A stretch of 64,000 nucleotides of DNA from Polychytrium aggregatum (Eukaryota; Chytridiomycota; Chytridiomycetes; Polychytriales), in NCBI RefSeq assembly GCF_025602895.1, contig NW_026516230.1:248001-312000 (forward strand). Direction: 5' to 3'. Below the pieces are notes generated by a model. It saw only the letters and a list, made by a program, of their open reading frames with translations. It did not search any database and had not been told where the DNA came from. Below, piece by piece: positions 42,231-52,604 of the stretch. Numbering within the stretch: the stretch's first letter is position 1; every line of letters starts with the position of its first letter. The position numbers and the translations under genes are program-made.

Positions 42231-45200
42231 ATGCTCTCCACCGCACCCAGCCAGCCTCATTCCTGTCATATCCACGGTACGGACCACGACCTGTTCCTCT
42301 CATACCAAGCCCAGACTGATGCCGACACTGTCCAGGCTCTGAAGGAGGTGCTCACCTCAGTCGCCCTTCGTCGATATGGCAAACCCCTTTCCGTCTTCCA
42401 CGATGTCGACTGCCTCAACAATCCCAACGACCCTCCAGCCAGTTCTATCAGTGCCCTCCCCACCAGCAAGGCCGTCTTCCTGCTCCTCAGCAAAGCCTCG
42501 ATGGACCTGATGAAGGACAAGGTCCTCTCAAGCCAAGAGGACAGCGCCGTCCTCGAAATCAAGACCGCCCTCGATCTCAAGGATGCCAATCCCGCTCTGC
42601 CTGTCCTTCCCCTCGGAATCGCCACCAAGGAAACCAAGGATGGTGTCGATGGCTTCACTCCCGTCTTGCCGAACATGGTGTCCCTCCCCGACGACCCTGC
42701 CTTTGCCCCTCTCAAACAGACCCTCACCAGAATGAACCAGCTGCAGCCATATGGCTTTCGTCCCGACCAGATGCACAAACGAGTTTACCATCTCCTCAAT
42801 CTCGTCCATCCGGTTCAAGTGGATGATAGCACCAGCCGGGTCCTCGACACTGTCTTCTGCGACTCCAACTTCCGAGTCGATCCCACTCACTTGGACACCT
42901 TGCTCAAGCAGCTCACCCTGACTGGCCGCGCCGTCATCTCCGGCATGGGTGGTATGGGCAAGTCCGTCCTGGCCAGCCAGATCGTTCATTTCATGATGGG
43001 TACTCTCAATGTGAGCAACAAGGACGACCTTCTCGCCATCCAAGCCGAGACCATCGGCACCAAACCGCAGTACAGCCAAGTCTTCTGGATCAACTGTGCC
43101 AGCGAATCTACGGCCATCGACAGCCTCATGGGTATCTTCCCAGACATGCAATCTAGCGACATCAAAGAACACGCCTCGAGGTTCCTCGCCAGCAACCGCA
43201 ACTATCTTCTCATCATCGACAATGTCGATGACATCAGCGTGGCCGATTCTGTGTTTGAGCACTCCAAGTCGGTCGGGTTCGGCGGCGATGTGATCGTGAC
43301 GACTCGGCTTCCGCTTCTTCCCGACGGCGCCTTGCTCAATGCCATGAGTGCAAACCTCCCCGAGTTCCAGCAGGATCCGCTCAGGCTTTCGTCATGGCCC
43401 AGCCATGTGGCTCTCGAGTACCTGGTCTCGACCACACCCACGCTTGCTGCAAAGCTCGACTCTGACGAAGCCAAAACAAAGCTGCAGAGTCTCATCGCCA
43501 AAGTCGATGGCTATCCCTTGGTCATTCAAGCGCTCCGCAGCTATGCCGAGTGTGGCGGCAGTCTGCTCGACGACATTGAGACGAACTTTGAAGACATTCT
43601 CCGGGACAAGAATGGTGAAGACAGCAACCGATCTTCCCTCGGCGCTGTCGTCCATCTTGCAATTGAGGCTCTGATGAGGCGAGGAGAAGATGGCGCCGAG
43701 GCGTGCAAGATGTTTGGGGCCGTCACTCTGCTGGGTCCGGATGCCATTTCCTCTGAGCTTCTCAAATCCATTGCCGAGGAAATGAAGCTCTCTACAGCCC
43801 GTAAGTGTGGAAGCGTTCCTTGCTGCGAGATGTACTTGCCTATCGACAACCCGTCTAACTGCAGCCTTTCCTCCCAGCGTCAACCCTGACGCACGTCCTT
43901 TGCGAGAGCGGCTTCCTTCGAGGTGGTGCCAACGATATGTTCCACACCCACGCCTTGATCCAGAAGGTTGCTCATGATTTGATCAAGCATCGCAGTGATT
44001 TCAATATTGACGATATCGAAGAAGCCACCGGCAAATCCCTCTTGGCGCTCACGGAGTCGCTGGACCTGCAGTCCCTCCCGCTCTCGGATCACTTGGAGCA
44101 GTATGCCTGCATGGCGATTCCGGAAGTGCATACAAAGGAGCTGCACGGCTCCATCAAACTTCAGATAGCCCTCCTGGCACAAAAGCGTGCCCTGTACTCC
44201 AAGGCCATGCGAACCCACCAGCAAAACCTGGAGCGGTCCATACAATACTATGGGACTAGAGATCAACTCTTTGTCGCCCATATTCTTGGCGGCATTGGTA
44301 AGACCGCAGCGAGCCAGGGCCGCTACGAGGAGGCAATCCAGTACCATCAAGAGGCTTTGGATATCCAGGTCAGGCTCTGCGGCACACGAGAAGATCTCGG
44401 TGTTGCAGCCACAATCGTCGAGCTTGCCAATCTCGAGAGCGCCCAGAGTCGATACGATGCCGCCAACGCGCTGCTTCAAGAAGCATTAGACATCACTATC
44501 AAAGTCCATGGAACCCGCGAGCACTCTGACGTTTCGGAAATATTATTGGAGAAGGCAACCCTCGATGAAATGGAATTCCGTTTCGATGCCGCCATACAGC
44601 ATTACGAAGAAGCCATCGAAATCGAAACCAAGGTTCGCAAGACTCGGCAGACCCAGGTTGTAGCCGACATCATCTATCACATCGGTTCGACCCTCAGCAC
44701 CCAAAATCGCTTTGACGAGGCCTTCCGCCGCTACCAAGAGGCACTTGGAATAGTCCGAAACGACCACGCAGCCCACGCTTCCCCTCTTACTGCCATGATC
44801 CTCCAAAACATGGGCTTTGCAGCCGCCAAGCTGGGTCAATACGAAGATGCCCGCCGGTACTACCAGGGGTCGCTCGACATCAACACCAAGATATATGGCA
44901 CGCGCGACCACCCCAGCGTCTCCGAGATCCTCTATTGGATGGGCATCCTGGCCAAAGACCAGGGGCGCTACGACGAGGCCGTGGCTCTCTACGAAGAAGC
45001 CGTAGCCGTCAAAACCAGAATCTTTGGAACGCGAGACCATCCGCAGATCGCGACCGTGCTATTTTCTCTCGGCTTTGTCTCGTATCGCCAGGGTCGCCTG
45101 GACGATTCTCTTCGATACTACCAGGAGGCACTCCGAATCAACATCCAAACCTTTGGCACCAGAATGCACTCGGATGTGGCCCATGTGCTCTACAGCCTCG

Positions 45201-46516
45201 GCGAAACCAAGAGAGCCCAGCGACAGCTGGACGATGCCAGAGCCTACTACCAGGAGGCATATGACATCTTCATGTCCATCTATGGCACCCGTGAGCATCC
45301 AAATGTCGCTGTCGCCCTCATGGGCTTGGGCAACGTCGCCAAGAGCCAGGGCCGGATCGACGAGGCCTACGGTCACATCCACGCGCAGCTTGATATCTAC
45401 ACCAAGCTCTACGGAACGCACGAGCAGCCCGATGTTGCGCTCTCGATGGTGGGGCTCGGCAACCTACTGAGTATACAGCGGCGCTTTGACGAGGCATCAA
45501 AGTACTATGCCGATGCTCTCCGGATCCAGATCAAGCTCTTTGGCACCCGCCAGCACCTCCAAGTGGCCAGGACCCTCATGGCTATGGGCAACAACGCCGA
45601 GCGCCAAGATCATCACGACGACGCACTCCAATACTTCCAGGAGGAAGTCGACATATTTCGCAAAGTCTCTGGCTCCGACAAGCTCCCTGAGGTGTCCACG
45701 ACCTTGGTGAAGATGGGGAAGATTGCCAAGCGACAAGGCCGCGACAACGCCGCCCATGGCTATTTCCAGCAGGCACTCGATGTGGCCCTGAAGCTCTACG
45801 AAACTCCCGACCATCCGACGGTTGCATCGATCCGTATCGAGCTCAGCAAGCTTGGTCGCGACCAAAGCGTGGACGGGCACTCGCTCGAGCAGCTGCAGGA
45901 GGAACTGGATCTGAAAGCCAAGGCGCTCGGAACTCGGGTTCACGTCGATGTTGCCCGTCTGCTTGCCACCATGGGCCACAAAGCCAGGAACCAAGAGCAG
46001 TTTGCTGACGCACATAGATTCTTCAGCGAGGAGCTTGCGATCCACACCGAGCTCAACGGCACGGTCGAGCATCTGTCCGTTGCCAAAGCGCATGTGTCGC
46101 TCGGACTCGTTTCCAAGTCACAAGGTGACCTTGATGTCGCTCTGGAGCACTTCCGAGTGGCCGTTGGCATATTTGAGACCATCCATGAAACCCGCGACCA
46201 CCTCGACATTGCAAAATCGCTTGCCAGCATCGGAACTGTGCTGTGGAAGCAGGGCTTCCTGGACGACGCCCTGGACTGCTTACAGGAGTGTCTCGACATC
46301 TTTGTCAGAGTCTATGACACTTGGGAGCACTACGAGGTCGCTCGGACGGTCGAAACTATCGCTGTCTTGAACGACAGGCGCGGCAACCATAACGAGGCCC
46401 TTCGCAACTTCCGGGAGGCGTATTCGATCTACAAGCGCCTGTATCATAACGACTTGCATCCGGCTGTTCAAAAGGTCCAGCGGGAGATTTCTCGGCTCAC
46501 GAGGCGACGGTGGTAG
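42231..46516 (+). CDS. TIR-NB-ARC-TPR NLR-type protein (1,402 aa)
   Basis: Two exons, 42,231-43,800 and 43,878-46,516, join in phase 1 (GTAAGT...CTCCCAG). Residues 18-150 form a TIR-like domain: DHDLFLSYQ, VFHDVD, KAVFLLLSKASM and EDSAVLEIKTAL, with a candidate catalytic Glu109, then LPVLPLGIA. The NB-ARC ATPase has a P-loop GMGGMGKS (238-245), a kinase-2/Walker B YLLIIDNVDD (325-334), an RNBS-B-like DVIVTTRLPL and a GYPLVIQAL (GLPL-type) motif. A winged-helix segment follows and an HALIQ element replaces the canonical MHD. From about residue 600 to the end there are roughly 18 TPRs of the kinesin-light-chain type (42-residue period, for example YGTRDHPSVSEILYWMGILA). TPR arrays serve as the ligand-sensing end in fungal NLRs. 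It is divergent from the SAM-TIR-NACHT gene. Confidence 0.92.
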
Positions 46517-46967
46517 AGGGATGAGAGCCGCCTGATCGTGGGTGCTCTCCGTGCGTATGGGAGAATGACTGGGTGCAGCATGTCGGCGAGCGTATGAGAT
46601 CGGGCGAGGGAGTTTGTTCGGCCCTTGGCGGTGCTGGCATTCGTATTCGTGACTTTGAGATCAAGACGTACTTACAGCGTTCCAAGAACAAGATGAGATG
46701 CTGCGCAATTATCATCGAACATGCAAGATAGTGTGGGTCCGATAAACCCGGCTGCAGCAAATGCTGATCACCTCGACAGCCTCCGAAGTGAAGGCTGCGG
46801 GGTCGTGTATCAAAGGCCATGGTGATCCAATGGCAGTTTACAACAGTATCCGGGGAAAATAACCGAGGAGGGAGGGTCAAAGCAATGGATATTTATAAGA
46901 TACAATAATTAAGGTAAATCAAACCCTCCGCCCATGAGGTGCATCGTGTCATTTTTGGGAGAGAGAT
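46517..46967. other. Convergent intergenic region
   Basis: 451 bp between the NLR stop (+) and the transporter stop (-). AT content rises near 46,885-46,920 (GATATTTATAAGATACAATAATTAAGG), likely overlapping 3' ends. No gene is seen. Confidence 0.45.
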
Positions 46968-49336
46968 CTACAGCCAACTGGTGGAGATTCGGGGAAGAAT
47001 CCTGGAGACTGCGGTCGACGAATCCGCATAGCACACGATCGTCGTTGAGACGGCAGAGAGCATGAAGGTCATCATGGAGAAGAAGCAGTAGGCGCCGAGG
47101 GCAAAGCCGATTGAGCAGTAGGTGATGTAGTGGACGTTGGTCTGGGGAATGGACTTGTCGCTCTCGATGCTAGCAATCGCGGCCAGGCCCGTGATGAGGC
47201 CGACGGTCACTCCACCGAGAACGACGACAGAGTCAACCAGGTTATCGACGATGACCTGGCAGTGAAATGTTGTTTGGTATTTCAGAAAGGATGGAAGAGA
47301 AGGAGCAGGAACGTGAAGCGTCAGTGGGAAAGTGCAGACCTGGAGGGAAGGTCGCTGTAGCCGAAGCGACGGATGGTTGCATCATCGCTGGCAGTGGCTG
47401 CGACTACATTGGCTCTGGTGCGCCGAGCGTTCGCAGAGCAAGACTCACCGGTCCAAGTCCCTCGCTCTCGAGGAGACGCCATGTTGACTTGGCAGCCTGA
47501 CAGAAGCTGTCTCCGTAGACGGCCACATGGGCAAAGGCAAACTTTGCAACGAGTGCAGCAGGGGAGGAAGCGAAAGCGTCAGTCGACTTGCTGTTTTTTG
47601 TGGCGGTTCGGACATGCTCAAAGCTTGACGAGCTCGCCCGACAGTTGGATGCACGGCTGCCTCCAATGCCGATGGACATGCTGAGACAGAGAGTCGTTCG
47701 TGCGGAGCTACTCACGTGGTTGAAGTAGTAGAGGATATCCTGCAGAATCACCAGAATACATATCAGGCAACACCGGATCAGGGCCAGGATGAAGTTGTCG
47801 CCGTTATCGTCACCCATGTTTTGTGCAATGTTTGCCAGATAGCGGAGGGTCTGGATGATTGAGATCAGGAGAGAGCCAAAGCAGATCGAGCCAAAGCTGC
47901 TGGTTAGGGCTCGGCCGGCGGCTCTGAGGGTGGGGAGTTGTGTCGGGATGTGGATTTTCCCAGAGGCATCGAGGGTTCCCTGGTAGAAAACGAGAGCCAG
48001 GAGCCCCGAGCAAGTCACATAGACAACGTTCTGGATCACTTGGAGGGTCCAGAAGAGTATCAGGGCTGTTCGTGAGCGGGGGAGGCATGGGGATGGCGTG
48101 GATTGTCCAGTGTTGATTCGGTTGTGTGATGGATGGGTACGCCGCATGTTAGTGTCTGCAGGTCTGTACCCCTTCCATTTGCACAAATCAGTATGTCGCA
48201 GCCTTACCAAGGCCAACCAGCACGGAGATCAGCATGGTGTTGTTGGACTGCACGATTTGGCCAGAGCTTGGGTCGACGGTGAAGTATTTGTTCAGAACAA
48301 TGTTCGTGATGCCGTACGATGTGGCCAGCCATGTCACAATGAAGAACAGGGAGATGATCATGCCGAGGAAGGAAGCAAAGATCGTGGCCGGGAACTGTCG
48401 AGTGATATACGATGAGGCCTTGTAGCTGCGATGATGAGCAAGACCAAAGCGGGATGAGATGGTCGGCACAAGCCATGGCTGGAGGCAGAGCACAGCGTAC
48501 CAGACCCAAGCAGCTGAATACCCGCTCGCTGGGCTTTGGAGGTCCATGCATCAATCAGCCGGGGTTGGATGTACTCACAAGTTGGCGACACCTTCGCTAG
48601 TTTCATAGAAGCTCAAGGAACCCCAAACGTACAGCCCCGCAAGGATGATCACCACGCAGCCGGAAACTATGTTCCTGACGCCGCCGTAAGAGATCACATA
48701 GGCACCAATCAGGATAATAAAGACGCAGAAGACGCCATAGAAGAGGTTCATCATGAACCGGGGGATCCTGGATTGTAGTAGCGGACCGGTGTTTGTGAGC
48801 CAGTCATCCACACAAGAACCGAGCACCGACCAGAGCGCCAGGGCGAATGCATACGGCCAAGGGAACATTGGGATACATACGCCTGAATCAGACCGACCGC
48901 AAGAAGCGTCGCGCCAAGGGCAGTCGCCAGCATGGTGATCATGGGATGAATAACCTGCCAGAAGCTGACCCCTGCAGTGAACACCGTATTTGTCGGGCTG
49001 CCTGGGTTCTGGAGCGAAGCGATGGTGTTTGGAATGCCCAGGTAGGCCGCATAGACGAAGGCACCCAAGCCTGCAAGGAACAGAGCGGCGGCCCAGAGAT
49101 CCTGGATCGGTCGTTGGCCGGATAGACGAGGAAGGCGTTAGATGGCTGGCTTCGGACCGGCTGGACAGGTCGCTGCAACGGCTGCAGAACAGAGCGACGG
49201 CAGCAACACCAACCCTCCATGGACGTCGCTCGACGATCTTGGAAGACTGTTGCGGGTTTGACCCGGAGGCGCTGTTCTGCAATGGATTCTCGCCCGATTG
49301 CAGCTCGGCTTTCGTTTGGTTCTTTTTTCCGAACAT
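46968..49336 (-). CDS. Choline transporter-like (CTL/Pns1, SLC44-type) membrane protein
   Basis: Seven exons: 49,336-49,214, 49,101-48,881, 48,767-48,579, 48,425-48,208, 48,065-47,716, 47,541-47,449 and 47,255-46,968, giving 493 aa with the frame kept at all six junctions. MFGKKNQTKAEL is followed by RRPWRDLWAAALFLAGLGAF (the D.W..LF entry of the first helix), about ten hydrophobic segments in all, and the CTL signature region FNHFAFAHVAVYGDSFCQAAKS. A late Cys-containing STTIVCYADSSTAVSRI segment corresponds to the conserved C-terminal motif (YA.D...A). Yeast Pns1 is a plasma-membrane member. SLC44 proteins transport choline or ethanolamine, but transport by fungal members is not firmly established. 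Intron 1 uses a GTTGGT donor; the others are GTRAG/GTATGT type. Confidence 0.88.
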
Positions 49337-51018
49337 GGGGGTAACACTAGCTGGCAAGCGAGAATCAGGCAGCCGGAGCTGGAGGGAAGGTCGAGAGTGG
49401 TGGAGTGGTTGGAGACCGCTGGGGGGGGGGAGGGCACACCCTGGCATTTATCTGCAATCCCCGGCGCGATGATACCCGGTATCATCGCAGCAGAACCTGG
49501 TGGTGCACCAACGCGCGGACCCAACATATTCTCCAGCACCGCCTCCACCGCGATTGGGATGGCCGGTATCAATGTGGCGGTGAGTGCCTTGTTGCCGCGC
49601 CCGGGCCAGCTGCCGTGCCACAAACTGCCATTCTGGGCAGCGAGCCGGCCTGGCCCTGGTCGCAGCGATCCCGTGCACCAGCCCGCAGAATCAAGAAGCA
49701 TCGCTGGGAGTGTCCGAAGCGGGGCTGCCAGGAAGAACCATCTCCGAGGCGCTAGCTGGCGATCGCCTGGTGGCTTCTGCTGTTTCGGTGATCTGCCTCT
49801 GTGAAGGACCGCACAACTCGACACCCAGCGCCGACACGTCCGGTTTCCTGTGGAGACCAGACTCCAAGAATGTGTGTTTCGGCAGCTTGCCCGAGGAGCC
49901 TTGCGATATGTGGAGCGGATAGCGCACCTCGGTTTGGTTGGATGTCCCAAACATCCATCGTCGTGTCGCTGTATCTATGGAATGCCATGTGCGTGATGCA
50001 AAGCGCTGTTTTGTTCAACCGGCTGTGTATCTCGGCGATTTGCCACTGGTATCACGTCAAGTCGCCCACCAAGGAAAGGGAGAGGCAGGGAAATAGTAGT
50101 ATCGCATGCTAGGCCATGCGACACGGGAGTCAACTCGACCGATGCGCTGTGTTCGCCATCGCAGCCGACAAGAGATCATTGCCAGACTACCAGAGGAGAC
50201 GCAGACATGACCATGTCCCTGCCTTGGAGTGCATGCCGGGCAGCGGCGGCACAGAGAGCGCCAGCGAACTGGCGTACTTGCGAGGGGCTGCCCGAGATCG
50301 ATACAACATTGCAGTGTCAAGCAGCCTCGGCGGGGGTTACGCCACGCGCATTGCGCAATATTCGCCTCTGGCCCGTTGGGCTGCCCACGGCTGAGCAAGG
50401 CCCATGAGCGAGCAAGGCCCCTGGCAGCAACGACAGCGAAGACTTGCGCATCGTGTCCACGGATGCTGTGTCGACATTTGCTTCTGGGAAAGCGATGGAA
50501 TGGTTGCTTGGATCCCGGCGTTTCATCCAACAAGCGTCGCGCTGTCCCAACAAGGGCTGCTTGTCGCTGCCTTGACGGCTGTGGATCCATGTCGCTTGCG
50601 CTGCGACCAAGGGCCGTCCACAAGCAGCCAGTCGCACCGTCGTCGCACCGCCATCGGGTGCCTGCCGAAAAAGTATATCCCCCCGGGCGCCACCCGTCCA
50701 AGCGACGGCACAACCACGCAGCCCAGCCAGAGGCGGCTTTCGCGGCAGAGTACTCGTCTCCGAATATTTAAACCTGGGCTCCTCCCCGGTTCCTCGGCTG
50801 CTTAGATCTCCTGTCGCATTCCTCCTTCTCAGCTGGGGTTCCACTGCTACGGTCAAGTTGAATCAGTATGTCAAACTTGGCTGCATCACGTCCTTGGCTG
50901 CATCACATCCTTGGCGCTATCAGCCCAACCGCCGGTCCATGCCTGTGCTGACCCGTCACTGCTGCCGCTGTTCTTTGCCCGCTTCCCACAGGCTCTCTGT
51001 CTCGATAACCTCCCAAAC
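49337..51018. other. Intergenic region, no supported gene
   Basis: 1.7 kb between the divergent transporter and signal-peptide genes. Several long open frames exist on both strands, but they overlap each other, are rich in Arg/Ala/Pro, and show no domain, so I treat them as GC-driven chance frames. A GGGGGGGGGG run lies near 49,421. GAATATTTAAACC at about 50,761-50,773 is a TATA-like element some 250 bp before the next ATG. Confidence 0.45.
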
Positions 51019-51691
51019 ATGCGCTTGCTCAACACCTTCACCGTCTTGGCCATGGCCCTGGTCGCTACCAACGCCGCTCCCCAGCCCGTCCACCTGAAGC
51101 GCGGACTGGTCGTCGAGGCGCACAGCGCCTTTACCTCTCCTACCCCGACCCCCACCGCCACCTGGGGTAAGTAATCGTGCGCACATCGTGTGCTGCTGGA
51201 GCATTCCTAACTCTGTCCTAATCGACGACATAGATGCCACTCAGTCCGGCGGCGGTGACTCCCATGCCACCCTTACCGCAACCGCCACCGCCATCTCCGG
51301 AACCGCAACCGCCCTCTCTGGCTCTGGTGCGGTCGGAACCGGTGTCTCGGGCGGTGTCTCGGGCGGTGTCTCGGGCGGTGTCATCGGTGGTGCTTCCGGA
51401 ACTGGCGCCCCTAATGCCACAGCCACGGGTTCGTCCGGCACTATCCTGAACGCCAATCCCGCCCCCAATGTCTGGGCCCCCCTCGTCGGAACCAGCGCTT
51501 TCTTGGCAGCGATCGCTCTGCTCGCTTTTGGTGTCCGCCACTTCAACAAGGATAAGGAGCTTGAAGCGAGACGCCAGCGTGAGGCCGATGCTGAAGCTCA
51601 AGCTGAACAAAACAGAGCTGTCAACAACGACCCTAACCAATCCCGCCAATATCGACCAACCTCGCGATTACCCGCAAAGCAACTACGTTGA
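51019..51691 (+). CDS. Secreted/anchored Ser-Gly-Thr-rich single-TM protein
   Basis: Exons 51,019-51,166 and 51,234-51,691 (intron GTAAGT...ACATAG, phase 1) give 201 aa. MRLLNTFTVLAMALVATNAAPQP is a clear signal peptide with a likely cut after NAA. The extracellular part is Thr/Ala/Gly/Ser-rich with four GVSGG-like repeats, then a membrane helix (VWAPLVGTSAFLAAIALLAFGV) and a charged tail with KDKELEARRQREAD. In another frame, from about 51,640 to 51,959, a well-behaved Pro/Tyr/Asn-rich tail continues (NPANIDQPRDYPQSNYVDGP ... GVKEERLA). That suggests the original cytosolic tail is about 90 residues longer and that a 1-base shift occurred near 51,620-51,650, or that an alternative splice joins the frames. 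Similar mid-size fungal proteins are wall-stress or mucin-like sensors, but no family is certain. Confidence 0.75.
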
Positions 51692-51959
51692 TGGCCCTTA
51701 CCAGCCGGACACCCACTATCCTCCCCAAAACAACACCCATGATTTGGAGCGCCTAGATCGCCCTAACGTTGTTCACTCGACCGCAAATCATGTCTCTCCG
51801 AGAATCAACGAGTCCATCAACCAATCGGAGGGCATTAACTCCGTTCCGAGCAGCTACCGGCCGCCGGTTGTCCCAAGCCTTGCCATCCTCAATCATGGAG
51901 AGAGTACCGCTGTCTCTCGTAACTTTATCCCCGGCGTGAAGGAGGAGAGATTGGCATAA

Positions 51960-52604
51960 GCCTGCTCAACTATGACTGAGCTGACCCTTCGCCTTGCCCG
52001 GCACACTCCTCCCTGCTTTCGGCGAATCTGACCCATCCTCTGGCACTCCTATGAATTATCCAGCTCTTCTTTGTCTCTATGTCGGGGGGTAAACACAATC
52101 AATCCTCTCCGATCTTCACTTTCTATGGCAAGCGCAGATGGTTTCTTCGATATTCTTCAACTCGATCTTAAATTTGGTTGCCGCTTTGCAGCGCTATGAC
52201 TCCGTTTAAACCCCCCCCCATCAGGCAGTAAGCCCCGGGCACTCTATAGATCGCCAATACAAATCAGCGCAATCGAGACATTCCACATCCTGTATTCTTT
52301 CATCCGTCGAGTGGGGAGTGGCCTCGGGGCTGACAGAAATGTGCTTGAGGCTCGCTCCCATGACTCATCGCACCCTTGGAACTTGATGCAAGAGCGCAGT
52401 TCGGGATTGATGCTGGCTGTACCCACAGCACCGCAGAGAGTGTTCCATATGATCAACATGAGAATATCATCCAGGCAGGATTGATTCCATCATCCATGCA
52501 GGACTGATTCCATCATCCAGGCAGGACTGATTCCATCCTCCATTTTATCTATATTCAAACATCGCTGCACTTGTTGGCGCACCCTGATGTGAGCAACCAC
52601 CATC
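51960..52604. other. Intergenic region with short tandem repeat
   Basis: 645 bp between the single-TM gene and the first GTPase gene (convergent). It includes a CCCCCCCC run near 52,210 and the 23-bp repeat listed separately. No gene is seen. Confidence 0.45.
52470..52542 (+). repeat. 23-bp tandem repeat, three copies
   Basis: GCAGGAYTGATTCCATCMTCCA is repeated three times with one or two changes, just downstream of the stop of the first GTPase gene. Confidence 0.88.

Noticed and set aside
43801-43889. Read-through end of the TIR-NB-ARC protein at 43,889
   Set aside because: GTAAGT at 43,801 and CTCCCAG at 43,877 define an intron. Splicing restores the frame into a clear HALIQ/TPR region, whereas read-through gives a short unrelated tail.
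49584-50771. Several frames of 100-220 codons in the CTL upstream region
   Set aside because: They overlap on both strands, are rich in Arg/Ala/Gly/Pro, show no domain or splice logic, and are typical chance frames of GC-rich DNA.
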